DNA from: Glebionis coronaria
Taxonomy: Eukaryota; Streptophyta; Magnoliopsida; Asterales; Asteraceae
Assembly: GCA_025667525.1 (NCBI GenBank)
Contig: CM046880.1
Location: 599,325,452 to 599,389,451, forward strand
Reading direction: 5' to 3'
Length of the DNA stretch: 64,000 nucleotides
Of the stretch, positions 21,055-32,167 are shown piece by piece. The notes below the pieces were generated by a model that was not told where the DNA came from, ran no database searches, and was given only the letters and a program-made list of their open reading frames with translations. Position numbers and translations under genes: made by a program. Each line of letters opens with the position of its first letter. Position 1 is the stretch's first letter.

Positions 21055-22292
21055 GACAGTGGATGCTCAAGGCACATGACTGGAAAGGAGGACTATCTTA
21101 CCAATTTCACTCCTATCAAGAATGGTGACAAGGTGAATTTTGGAGGAGGCTTCGACACTATCTCTGGAAAAGGAACCCTAATCACCAACAACTTAAGGTT
21201 TGATGAAGTCTTCCTGGTAAAAGAACTTGACTATAATCTTTTTAGTGCGTCACAAGTTTGTGACAGCAAAAATAAAGATCGTTTTACAGATACTGAATGC
21301 TTGGTGTTAAGTAAGGATTTTAAGATCCCTGATGAAAAGTTTATTGAGTATAGAACACCTAGGCATAAGGACATCTATAATGTTAATCTCACAGGAATTA
21401 AGATGAACAAAAATTTGACATGTCTTTATGCTAAAGCTTCAGTGGATGCGAGTAATTTATGGCACAGAAGGTTAGGGTATATTAACTTTAAAAACATAAA
21501 TAGACTTGTGCGACATGGTCTTGTCAGTGGTTTGCCTTCAAAAGCTTTCTACAATGATATCATACTTGTGTTGCACGCCCTAAAGGCAAACAGCATAAGG
21601 TCTCCTTTAAGTCTAAAAGTGTGTATTCTAGTTCTAAACCTCTTCACTTGTTACACGTGGACTTGTTTGGTCCTACTAATATAGAGAGCTTAAATGGTAA
21701 ATCTTTTTGCTTTGTCATTACTGATGATTATTCTAGGTTTACTTGAACTTTCTTTTTAGCCTTGAAAATTGACACTACGAAAGTTTTAATTAACTTCATT
21801 ACCCAAATAGAAAAGAAATCAGGGTACTCAGTTTATATACTTAGAAGTGATAATGGTGGTGAGTTTAGGAATAACCTTCTAGATACCTTCTATGTTGATA
21901 AAGGAATTACTAGGGAGTTTAGCATAGCTAGAACTCCACAAGAAAATGGTGTAGCTGAGAGAAGAAATAGAACACTAATTGAAGCAGCTAGGACCATGTT
22001 AGCAGATGTTAAGTTCCCCATTGCTTTTTGGGCTGAGGCCATGAACACAGCTTGCTATGTTCAAAATAGAGCCTTAGTCAATAAGATCCACAATAAAACA
22101 CCTTATGAGCTATTTTGGAAAAGGAGGCCTAATATAGACTTTCTTAAACCCTTTGGATGTCATGTAGTGATTTTGGATACTAGTGATAACCTAGGTAAGT
22201 TTAATTCAAAAGGTGATGAAGGATATTTGTCGGATATTCTACGAATAGCAAGGGGTATAGGGTTTACAACAAGAAGGAAAACGTACTCTTGA
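21055..22292 (+). pseudogene. SIRE protease end and integrase, disrupted
   Basis: Starts with DSGCSRHMTG (21,055-21,084), the aspartic-protease-proximal motif of SIRE pol. The integrase zinc-binding region includes LWHRRLGYINF near 21,460. The catalytic core shows HVDLFGP (first Asp), RSDNGGEF near 21,846 (second Asp), and PQENGVAERRNRTL near 21,936 (Glu). TPYELFWKRRPN follows. Breaks: a frameshift after LPSKAF (near 21,550), a tga at 21,744-21,746 where tryptophan is expected, and more shifts near 22,230-22,300. Integrase would insert the cDNA and create the 5-bp duplication seen around the element. This copy is inactive. Confidence 0.88.
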
Positions 22293-23155
22293 AAAAGTGC
22301 ATGTTAGATTCTTAGAAAGTAAGCCCAATGATCCTGAAAATGGACCAGACTGGTTGTTTGACTTGGAACCATTATCCAGGACCTTGAATTATATGCCTGT
22401 CACTAATCCAGACATTATGGAAAGGGATCCAAATGTTTTGGAAGAATCTGTTATTGAAAATACAGGTACACAGGTCACAGATATGAAAGGATCACAAGAG
22501 GATGAGTCCACTCCCTTATTCAAGTATCTTACTATAACAATATGGAGTGATGAGCTTATCCAAGCATCTGCTATTGTAAGAGAAGAGGAAAGAAAGCACC
22601 TAGAAGACACTGACAAGCCAGAATCAGACGCTGACAGCCCAGACAAGGACGCTGATTGATCTAAATCCGATGCTGACATGTTTAAATTAGGCACTGACAG
22701 CCATTCTTCATCCTCTTCCTCGGACGGCTTTGAACAAGGTGATGATACCACACCCCATATAGATGTCGGCGATCTCAATCCATTCACTGACAATGAGTCT
22801 CCACGTTCTAGTGGGTCTGGTAGAACTCATGACTTGAACAATGAACTCTTAGATTCCACTATTCTTTTCACCAACTTATTTGGAGATGGAACTTCTACTC
22901 AATTGGCAAAATCTCACTCCCTCCCAAATACTTAGATATATTACTTCACCAGTTCAAACACGATGAAAGTTGAGAGAATCCAAAGGAGGATTCACTACAA
23001 ACATTCACAATAAGGAAGATACCCCTCTTCTGCAAGAATGTTTGTTTGCTTGTTTTCTGTCACAAAAGGAACCCAAGAAGATATTTGAAGCTCTTACAAA
23101 ATCAAGCTGGGTGGAAGCAATGCAGGATGAGCTTCATTAGTTTGTTATTCAAGAT
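22293..23155 (+). pseudogene. SIRE integrase-RT linker, disrupted
   Basis: A variable, acidic and serine-rich linker between integrase and RT, open at 22,297-22,659 and 22,678-22,935 with shifts between. It is notable for repeats of the cgctgaca motif (22,605-22,700), which here translate as DAD/TD steps. The linker is of the expected length for SIRE pol and has no catalytic role. Confidence 0.7.
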
Positions 23156-24598
23156 GTGTGGGAACTTGTTGATTGTCCAAGACATGCCAGACCTATTGGG
23201 ACACGTTGGGTTCTTAGAAATAAGAAAGATGAAAGAGGAATTGTGGTCAGAAACAAGGCATGTTTAGTTGCTCAGGGTTATACACAAGAAGAAGGGATAC
23301 ACTATGAAGAGGTTTTTGCACCTGTTGCTAGGATTGAAGCAATAAGGATTTTCCTAGCATATGCTTCTTGCATGGGTTTCACAGTGTATCAAATGGATGT
23401 GAAAAGTGCTTTCTTATATGACACAATTGAGGAGGAAGTATATGTTATGCAACCTCCAGGTTTTGAAGATTCAAAGCATCTAGATAAGGTGTATAGAGTC
23501 AAGAAAGCTATGTATGGACTCCATCAAGCCCCTAGAACATGGTATGGTACCTTATCCACCTATTTGATGGAAAATGGGTTCAAGAGAGGCACTATAGACC
23601 AAACATTATTCATCAAGAAGGAAGGTAAAGATTTTCTTCTTGTACAGGTCTATGTGGATGATATTATCTTTGGTTCATCTAATCCAAAGATGAGTGAAGA
23701 CTTTTCCAATCTTATGACTGATAAATTCAAGATGAGTGCTATGGGAGAGATGAACTTCTTTCTAGGTTTACAAGTACAACAGAAAAAAGACGGTATCTTT
23801 ATCTCTCAAGACAAATATGTGGTTGAGATCTTGAAGAATTTTGGTTTTTTTCCTCATGAAAAACGGGCTTGCACACTTATGGATAGGGAACACCCTTGGG
23901 GAAAGACTGGAGATGGAAAAGATGTTGATGTTAGGCATTATAGATCAATGATTGGTTCATTGATGTATCTCACAGCCTCTAGACCTGACATCATGTTTGC
24001 AGTGTGTGCTTGTGCACGCCATCAAGTGACTCCCAAAGAGTGTCATCTTCATGTTGTTAATAGGATCTTTAGACACCTTAGAGGCTATCCTAACTTGGTT
24101 CTATGGTATCCTAAAGATTCTCCATTGGATCTCATTATATATTCAGACAGTGACTATGGAGGTGATAAGTTTGATAGGAAATCCACAACTGGTGGATGCT
24201 AATTCCTTGGGAGCAGGCTTATATCTTGGCAATGCAAGAAACAAACAGTGGTGGCAAATTCTACAACTGAAGCTGAGTATGTAGCTACAGCTGCATGTTG
24301 TGGACAAGTTCTATGGATTCATAACCAGCTGTTGGATTATGGGTATAATTTTATGCATGCCAAGATATTTGTAGATGATAATAGTACATTGTGCATTATT
24401 AAAAATCATGTACATCACTGTAAAACTAAACACATAGAAATTAGGCACCATTTTATTAGAGATTGTTTTGAGAAAGGTTTAATTCATCTAGATAGGGTAG
24501 ACACAGAAGAAAATATGGCTGATCTTTTAACTAAACCTTTTGATGTTGGGAGGTTCCAGTACTTGGTAACAAGTATTAGAATGATCAATCTCACCTAA
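23156..24598 (+). pseudogene. SIRE reverse transcriptase and RNase H
   Basis: One frame of about 480 codons broken only by a taa at 24,200-24,202 (a glutamine codon in relatives, so a simple C-to-T change). [47 protein letters not shown], then the YVDDIIFG active site near 23,650, and [15 protein letters not shown]. RNase [17 protein letters not shown] (first Asp), then ANSTTEAEYVA after the stop (Glu), and NMADLLTKPF near the C-terminus. It copies element RNA into DNA in the Gag particle. Apart from the nonsense codon this is the best preserved SIRE segment. The protein upstream is frameshifted. Confidence 0.9.
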
Positions 24599-24787
24599 AT
24601 GTGTTTCTGAAATCATTGTATAGTATGTACAGGATGTGCACTGTTATTAATCTTTGTAAAAGTGTTAGATTTTCCACTATATTTTCTGACGCTGATAGTG
24701 TCTATTTTGACGCTGACAAGTGTTAAAATGGACGCTGACAGCAAGTCTGTTAGTTTTTGTGGTTATTCATCTAATCATGCAGGCATT
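24599..24787 (+). other. SIRE spacer after pol, left of the Athila insertion
   Basis: Non-coding. It carries three to four copies of the cgctgaca/gacgctgata motif (about 24,686-24,740). The Athila insertion separates it from 35,634 onwards. Confidence 0.6.
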
Positions 24788-24792
24788 ATGAG

Positions 24793-26301
24793 TGATAGGT
24801 GTGTAAACACCCATCTTTTTACCACTTAATTCGGGCTAAAACGAGACCAAAACACGTATTTAATATCATTTGTTTGGAATTATGCGTGGTTTTTGTGTTT
24901 ATTGTGTTTTCAGAGCTAACCGGATGAATATTAAAGAAAACATGGGATTACACGGGTTTTACTGAAGAAAAAGACTCGAGATAAAGTCTATTGTCCAAGA
25001 GATGCAAAAGATTTGAAGTCACTGGGCCTATTCAAAGATTTATCGAAGAAAAGGACCAAAGATGGAAGATTTATATAAGTCGAAGAAACTCAAGTCTATT
25101 AAACGAAGAAATTAAAAGACGAGTTGAATTTAATCGACGACAAATCCCGAATCAGAATCGAAAACGGAAACTTTTCTGAAAAAAAACGAAAAGATGAGAA
25201 GAACGGGAGAAAGCCCACTCACCAACCAAAAGACAAGGCTATAAATAGCCCTCCCCTCACACATTTAGCTTAGTTTTTTTCTTCTTCCCCACTCTTTCTC
25301 TCTGTTCCGTTTCATCACCATCACCACAATAGCCCTCCAAATCTTGTTATTTTAATTCTTGTTTGATCTTGTTAAAACATTAATCATTCAATACAAAGTC
25401 TTGTTTAATCTTTCCATTTAATCTTGTTCATCTTCATCTTTATCTTCAAGTTCTTAAGTTTTTATTTTTCTTGATTTGATCTTCAAAAGTTGTTGGGATT
25501 TGTGTTTTTGTTGATGGGATTTGTAGTTTATGGTTAGTAGAAGTTTTGTGATTGATTTATTTAAATTATTGGTGAAAAACTTGGTGATTTTGGATTAAAA
25601 ATAGTTTCCTTGTTCTTCGGGTATTCTTACTGTATCTGGGTTTCCAAAACTTCCGAATCAAGCAATAGTTCCGAATGAAGCTTAAACTTCCGAACGAAGC
25701 AAATGTTCCGAATGAGTTTGTCTATCAAAAGTTCCGAATGAGTTTACTTTGAAAAGTTCCGAACCAACTCTGAACTTCCGAACCAACCCTTCATCCGGAA
25801 GTCTCAAAACTTCCGAACCAACCCTTCATCCGGAAGTCTAAAACTTCCGAACCAACCCTTCATCCGGAAGTCTAAAACTTCCGAACCAAGCCTTCATCCG
25901 GAAACTTCCGAACCAAAGCAGAAAGTTCCGAACCGATTTATTTTCCAAAACTTCCGGATCAGTAAGTTCCGGATGAGTGTAAACTTCCGAACCAAGGTTA
26001 AAGTTCCGAATCAATTTTCCTTTTAGGTTACTGTTTGTCTGCTTTACTGTTTCTTTATGTTTATTGAACTTTAATTTCAATTTTAATTTTAATCTTAATT
26101 TTAATCTTAAGTTTAATACAAGTCTTTGTTAATCATAATTAAAGTAATTGTCTTTGATTTAAATTTTCATTTCCACTTTTTATTAGACTAGAAAACCAAA
26201 CCCTTTTATTTAGTAACCAAGAACAATCGTTCCACTTAAGACCAAGATCAATTCGAGAGGATATCGAGAGTAAAATTGAACCTAGCAAAATCCTTGTATC
26301 A
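24793..26301 (+). repeat. Athila 5' LTR
   Basis: 1,509 bp. It has a TATA-like ggctataaatagcc near 25,238 and a dense array of ttccgaa motifs at about 25,649-26,020 (annotated separately). Small frames inside it are not genes. Confidence 0.95.
25649..26020 (+). repeat. TTCCGA hairpin-forming array in the LTR
   Basis: About 16 copies of (a/g)(c/g)ttccga or ttccgg, plus four inverted ccggaag copies. In the core, a 34-bp unit (acttccgaaccaaccc then ttcatccggaagt) is tandemly repeated three to four times. Each unit begins ACTTCCG and ends CGGAAGT, so it can form a hairpin. The same array is at about 34,976-35,345 in the 3' LTR. Confidence 0.85.
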
Positions 26302-26303
26302 AA

Positions 26304-26320
26304 TGGCGCCGCTGCCGGCT
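26304..26320 (+). promoter_or_regulatory. Athila primer-binding site
   Basis: tggcgccgctgccggct, 2 nt after the 5' LTR. It resembles the tggcgccgttgccgggg site used by Athila and related elements, complementary to Asp tRNA. Confidence 0.85.
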
Positions 26321-26520
26321 CTTCTCGTTAAGATCAAAAGTTTTTTGTGAGAACTTGGATTTTGGGATCCGTTCCCCGTGAACGTTCTTTTTCATCAAAA
26401 TTTTTCAAAAACAACTAAAAAATATAAAACTTTCAAAAATACAAAAAATTAAAAAAAAAAAAACATAAAAACCAAAAATATTTGTGCTTTGCTTTTCTTT
26501 GTTCGTTCTTTTGCAGGTGT

Positions 26521-28929
26521 ATGCGCACTCGATCCACGTCATATCAAGAGCCCGAGCCTCTCGATCACTTAGACATGGCCGGTGTACCACCTCCAAACAA
26601 TAATAACAACAACAACATGAACAATAACAACAACAATGAGCACCTTCCGGATAATCGCCCGATGATTGAATTGCTACAAGCTCATGTCGATGGCAACACG
26701 GATCCAATTGTTATACCACTAATTGCCGCCAACAATTTCGAGCTAAAATCAGGCTTTATCCAGATGGTCTCCGCTCAACCGTTCTTGGGACGAACCATTG
26801 ATGATCCACACGACCATATCAAGAGATTCTTGCAACTCACCAACACGGTCAAGTTCAATGGCGTTCCACAAGAGGTTATACGGTTACAACTTTTTCCCTT
26901 TTCTTTAGAGGGACAAGCCCGGCATTGGCTTGCTAAGGAACCGCCACAGAGTATTCTCTCATGGACGGATTTGGAAACAAAGTTTATCAACTACTTTTTT
27001 CCACCCTCTCGTACTACTGCTTTGCGGAATGAGATCATAAATTTTGAACAAAAGTACGATGAGTCATTCAGTGAATCTTGGGATCGCTTTAAAGATCTTT
27101 TAAGAAAATGCCCACAACATGGTTTTACCAAAGTACATCAAATCAATACTTTTTACAATGGTTTAAGCATGAGTGACCAAGATTCACTGAACAGTGCTTC
27201 GGGGGGTAATCTATTGGCTAAGACTTCCAATGCTGCTTGGGATATCATTGAGAACAAATCTCGTGTGCAAACCAAGAGTGTTAGGACCAATGTTGCTAGT
27301 GCTAGCACTAGTGACAACGACAAGCGACTTGACAAAATTACCACGCTACTTGAATCGCTTGTCACCCACACCGTCAGCAACAACAACAGCAACAACGCCA
27401 AAAACGCTCAAGTGAACGCTGTCAGCCAACCTTGTGAGATATGCGGTGGTCCTCACTCTTACACAACCTGTACCGCCACCCAAGATTACCCTGCTGAAAA
27501 TGTGAATGCGGCATATGGCACCTATCCTCAACCTGCTTATCAAGCCAGACCTCAAGGTAACCGTAACTTGCTTAGCTACCGCTCCAACAACTACCTCTCA
27601 CCACCCGGTTTTCCCCCAAACAACCCAAACCAACAACAAAACCTTAACCGCCCTCCTCAACAACAACAACAACCTCGACAACCATACATCCCACCTCACA
27701 AGCAACAACAACCACCTCAACGTAACAATCAAGTCTACCAACAACCTGCTTACCAACCACCTGCATACAATGCTCCTCCCAACCAAGCCACCACTGCATT
27801 ACACCAAGAGGTTGCAACCTATATGAGGACCAATGATGTGATAGTGGGAAATCTCCAAGAGGAAGTGCGCAATTTGAAAGCAGACTTGGTCAAGCAAGGA
27901 AATGATTTGAGAGCCGATATGAGAAATACGTTGGATAGCCAAACAAATGACCTGAGGAACATGATGGCTAGTTTCTTCCAAGGTAATCAACCCTCTTCTT
28001 CGGGTACTCTTCCGAGTAACACCGTTGCGAACCCAAGAGGGGAGATGAAAGCAATCACTACTCGAAGTGGTAAAGGTACCAAGGAACCCGAGCTTCCTAT
28101 ACCTCCACCGGTGGTTGTGACTAAGGAGAACGAGTCACCTGCTCCTATTCCTCATCCTTCTCCTTCCCCAATTTCTCCACCTCTTCCTTCTACCCCTCCT
28201 CCACCCGTGGCTGTGAGTGATCCTATTCCTCTAAAGCCTTCCTCTTCTTCCAATATACCTTATCCTTCAAGGTTGAGGAAAGAGAAGCAAAAGAGCAAGG
28301 ATGATATTCAGGTTTCGAACTTCTTAAAAATGTTCAAACAACTGAATTTCAATATCTCCTTCGCTGAGGCTCTCGCTCACATGCCCAAATACGCCAAAAT
28401 GTTTAAAGACCTTCTGAGCGACAAGGAAAAGCTCCTCGATATTGCCAACACCCAACTTAATGAGAACTGCTCTGCAGTGCTCTTAAGGAAATTACCAACC
28501 AAGCTTGGTGATCCGGGTCGTTTTCTTATCCCTTGCAATTTCCCGGGAGTAGAGAATTGCATGGCCCTAGCCGATCTAGGCGCCAGTATTAATCTCATGC
28601 CTCTAAGTGTTTGGAAGCAATTATCTCTCCCAGAGCTAGTCCCCACTAAAATGACTTTGGAATTGGCCAATCGTACGGTTGCTTATCCAGTGGGGATAGC
28701 CGAAGACGTCATTGTAGGAGTCGACAAATTCACCTTTCCTGCTGATTTTGTTGTCGTCGACTACGAGATGGACCCCCGTGTACCACTGATTGTTGGTCGT
28801 CCATTCCTTAGGACCGGTCGCACTCTCATTGATGTTGAAGCCGGTGAGCTTATCATGAGAGTGGGTGACGACAAAGTAGTCTTCAACATGGGAAAGTTGT
28901 CTAAACAGCCTTATTCATATGAGAGCTAA
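26521..28929 (+). CDS. Athila Gag-protease
   Basis: The frame is open from 26,482, but the ATG at 26,521 ([13 protein letters not shown]) is preferred because Athila Gag commonly starts MRTRS. An Asn-rich run is followed by the retrotransposon gag domain (residues about 70-230: [43 protein letters not shown]). [14 protein letters not shown] zinc-knuckle-like motif, a Pro/Gln-rich linker and a basic segment come next. The aspartic protease has catalytic [11 protein letters not shown] (near 28,568) and [11 protein letters not shown]. Stop at 28,927-28,929. The pol frame begins 11 nt upstream in the next frame. It builds the particle and cleaves the polyprotein. No internal stop; intact. Confidence 0.9.
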   Translation: MRTRSTSYQEPEPLDHLDMAGVPPPNNNNNNNMNNNNNNEHLPDNRPMIELLQAHVDGNTDPIVIPLIAANNFELKSGFIQMVSAQPFLGRTIDDPHDHIKRFLQLTNTVKFNGVPQEVIRLQLFPFSLEGQARHWLAKEPPQSILSWTDLETKFINYFFPPSRTTALRNEIINFEQKYDESFSESWDRFKDLLRKCPQHGFTKVHQINTFYNGLSMSDQDSLNSASGGNLLAKTSNAAWDIIENKSRVQTKSVRTNVASASTSDNDKRLDKITTLLESLVTHTVSNNNSNNAKNAQVNAVSQPCEICGGPHSYTTCTATQDYPAENVNAAYGTYPQPAYQARPQGNRNLLSYRSNNYLSPPGFPPNNPNQQQNLNRPPQQQQQPRQPYIPPHKQQQPPQRNNQVYQQPAYQPPAYNAPPNQATTALHQEVATYMRTNDVIVGNLQEEVRNLKADLVKQGNDLRADMRNTLDSQTNDLRNMMASFFQGNQPSSSGTLPSNTVANPRGEMKAITTRSGKGTKEPELPIPPPVVVTKENESPAPIPHPSPSPISPPLPSTPPPPVAVSDPIPLKPSSSSNIPYPSRLRKEKQKSKDDIQVSNFLKMFKQLNFNISFAEALAHMPKYAKMFKDLLSDKEKLLDIANTQLNENCSAVLLRKLPTKLGDPGRFLIPCNFPGVENCMALADLGASINLMPLSVWKQLSLPELVPTKMTLELANRTVAYPVGIAEDVIVGVDKFTFPADFVVVDYEMDPRVPLIVGRPFLRTGRTLIDVEAGELIMRVGDDKVVFNMGKLSKQPYSYES

Positions 28930-31900
28930 TTGTATTGACGTTCTTGATGAGGCTTGTGAAGAACACTTTAATGATGCTTGCAAAAGTATTCCTACCTCTC
29001 TTCCCAATGTTGAGACCGTGTCCTCTATCGATTCATCGTTGTCTCTATTTGGAGATGGTGATTTATTTTGGAACAATCTTGAAGATACCATGGGAGATGC
29101 GAATTTAGCTACTAATGATTCTCCTATCGATGGGGATGAAGACATGAATTTCTTTGACAATCTTCTCACCGAAGACAATCCTTCGCCTCCATCTCCCAGG
29201 GTTATTGCTATCGATGCCACGACTTCGAAAACGCCTCCCGTCGAAAATCCTCCGGATTTGGAACTTAAGGAGTTGCCGCCTCATCTCGAGTACGTGTTCC
29301 TTGACGACAACAAGAAGTCGCCCGTCATTATTGCAACGGATTTGAAAGATGAAGAGAAGACTCGCCTCGTTGCCGTGCTGAAAGCTCATAAGAAGGCTAT
29401 TGCTTGGAAAATCTCAGATATTCGTGGAATTGATCCTCACTTCTGCACGCACAAAATTCTCATGGAGGACGACTATAAGCCCACTATTCAAAGCCAACGA
29501 AGGATGAATCCAAAAATCCATGAAGTCATCAAAACAGAGGTTGTCAAACTTCTTGATGCGGGTATGATTTACCCTATTTCGGATTCACCATGGGTTAGTC
29601 CAATCCATTGTGTGCCCAAGAAGGGCGGAATAACCGTTGTTCCCAATGAACACAACGAGTTGATTCCCACTCGTCTCGTTACTGGGTGGAGAGTTTGTAT
29701 AGACTACCGCAAACTCAATGATGCCACGAGAAAGGATCATTTCCCTCTACCTTTTATGGACCAAATGCTTGAACGCTTAGCCGGTAATGAATATTACTGC
29801 TTTCTTGATGGTTTCTCGGGTTATTTTCAAATACCCATCGATCCCCAATATCAAAAGAAGACTACATTCACTTGTCCCTATGGCACTTTCGCTTACAAAA
29901 GAATGCCTTTTGGCTTATGTAATGCGCCCGGGACTTTCCAAAGGTGCATGTTAGCTATCTTCCATGACATGGTTGAACATACCATGGAAGTCTTCATGGA
30001 TGATTTCTCGGTCTTCGGGGATTCCTTCTCTGCTTGCCTTGCCAATTTAGAACGTATGCTCAAGCGGTGCGAAGACACTCGCCTAGTTCTGAATTGGGAA
30101 AAATGCCATTTTATGGTAAAAGAAGGCGTCGTGCTTGGACATAAGATCTCGAAAGCCGGTCTTGAAGTTGACCGTGCTAAAGTCGATGTTATTGCAAAGT
30201 TGCCTCCACCTTCAACCGTGAAGGGTGTGAGAAGTTTTCTGGGTCATGCGGGCTTCTACCGACGATTCATCAAAGATTTTTCTCAAATCGCTCGCCCGAT
30301 GACCCACCTCTTGGAAAAAGATACTCCTTTTATCTTCTCCAAAGAGTGTCTTGAAGCCTTCAACTCGCTTAAGGATAAGCTAACTAAGGCACCCGTCTTG
30401 GTTACCCCTAATTGGGAGCTTCCCTTTGAATTGATGTGCGATGCTAGCGATTTTGCTATTGGAGCGGTTCTTGGACAAAGAGTGAACAAACACTTCCAAC
30501 CGATCCATTACGCTAGCAAGACAATGACTGGGGCACAATTGCATTATACGACAACCGAAAAAGAGCTTTTAGCTGTTGTCTATGCTTTTGAAAAATTCCG
30601 CCCCTATCTTGTCCTTTCTACCACCATTGTGTATACCGATCATTCCGCGCTGAAGTACTTGTTGACAAAGCAAGATTCCAAACCAAGACTTCTTCGCTGG
30701 GTTTTGCTGCTCCAGGAATTTAAAATCGAAATTCGCGATAAAAAAGGAGCTGAAAACTTAGCCGCGGATCATCTCAGCAGACTTGAGGATCCTTACCAAG
30801 GGGATCATCCGACCAAAGAAATCAATGATTCTTTTCCCTTGGAGACCTTAATGTCTATAAACTCGAAGTCGAATGAAATCCCGTGGTTTGCGGACTTTGC
30901 AAACTACTTGGCAGGTGGAATTCTCAAGGAAGGGTTGACGTCCCAACAAAAGAAAAAGTTCTTCACCGACATTAAGACTTACTTTTGGGACGAACCTTAC
31001 CTATTCAAACAATGTGCTGACCTGATTATTCGCCGATGTGTTGATGGACCGGCAGCGTCGAAAATCCTTGATGCTTGCCACAAAGGACCCACCGGTGGTC
31101 ACTTTGGTCCCAACTACACCGCTAAAAAAGTGTTTGATTCCGGATTTTATTGGCCCTCCATATACCGTGACGCTCACGATATGGTTAAACGATGTGATGT
31201 TTGCCAAAAGCAAGGCAAAATCACACATAAAGACGAGATGCCTCAGAATTTCATTCAAGAGTGTGAAATTTTTGATGTTTGGGGTATCGACTTTATGGGG
31301 CCATTCCCTTCGTCTAAAGGAAACAAATACATACTTGTAGCCGTTGACTACGTTTCAAAGTGGGTTGAAGCCAAAGCTTTGCCTACTAATGACGCAAGGG
31401 TGGTTTGTAACTTTTTGAAAGCTCTATTCGCTAGATTCGGTGTGCCTCGTGCCATTATTAGTGATCGTGGGACTCATTTCTGCAATGACCAATTTGCTCG
31501 AGTCATGGCTAAGTACAGTGTAAACCATCGTCTTTCCACAGCCTACCACCCACAAACTAATGGCCAGGCTGAAATATCCAACTGAGGACTGAAGCGAATT
31601 CTGGAAAGAACCGTGGGAGAGCATCGTGCCTCATGGGCTGATAAACTTGATGATGCTTTGTGGGCTTTCCGTACTGCTTACAAGACCCCGATCGGCTGTA
31701 CGCCTTATCGTCTTGTGTACGGGAAAGCGTGCCACCTCCCCATTGAGTTGGAACACAAGGCTTATTGGGCCTTGAAGTGGGCTAATTTTGATATAAACAA
31801 AGCCGGTGACCTACGCAAGATCCAACTCAATGAGCTAAATGAACTCCGTAATGAGGCTTATGAAAATTCTTTGATCTATAAGGAAAGAACTAAGCTCATT

Positions 31901-32167
31901 CACGACTCCAAGATCAAAAACCGAGAGTTCCATGTTGGAGACAAGGTCTTACTTTTTAACTCTCGGTTGAAAATCTTCTCGGGAAAGCTCAAATCTCGTT
32001 GGTCCGGCCCATTCACCATTGCCCAAATTTTTCCATATGGTACTCTCGAGCTCGCTCAACCTGATGGACCAAATTTTAAGGTGAATGGCCAACGAGTGAA
32101 GTTGTACTTTGGTGAGGACACCTCTCAGGAGGTGATTCCATCCCTCACCACGTTCCCCATGAACTAA
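28919..32167 (+). pseudogene. Athila RT-RNase H-integrase, one nonsense codon
   Basis: One frame from the atg at 28,919 (overlapping the gag stop) to 32,167, broken only by tga at 31,583-31,585. [42 protein letters not shown], and the active site [13 protein letters not shown] near 29,993, a form typical of Athila. RNase [15 protein letters not shown] and [14 protein letters not shown], with TDHSALKYL. Integrase: H2C2 zinc finger ([10 protein letters not shown]...CDVCQKQG), [17 protein letters not shown] and [10 protein letters not shown]. After the stop come the C-terminal KLDDALWAFRTAYKTPIG and FHVGDKVLLFNSRLK. The stop is most simply CGA to TGA, as expected from loss of a methylated CpG. 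A normal Athila pol is continuous with gag, so the +1 frame change at 28,919-28,929 is a second defect unless it is programmed. Confidence 0.9.

Noticed and set aside
22389..22793. 134-codon minus-strand frame, Ser-rich
   Set aside because: Antisense shadow of the acidic SIRE linker; no similarity to any family I know.
25649..26020. CRISPR-like regularly spaced repeats
   Set aside because: Units are tandem, partly palindromic and lie inside a retrotransposon LTR; the identical array is in the other LTR. There are no cas genes and this is a plant genome.
27153..27990. Several minus-strand and alternative frames in Athila gag
   Set aside because: Low-complexity shadows of the Asn/Gln/Pro-rich Gag linker.
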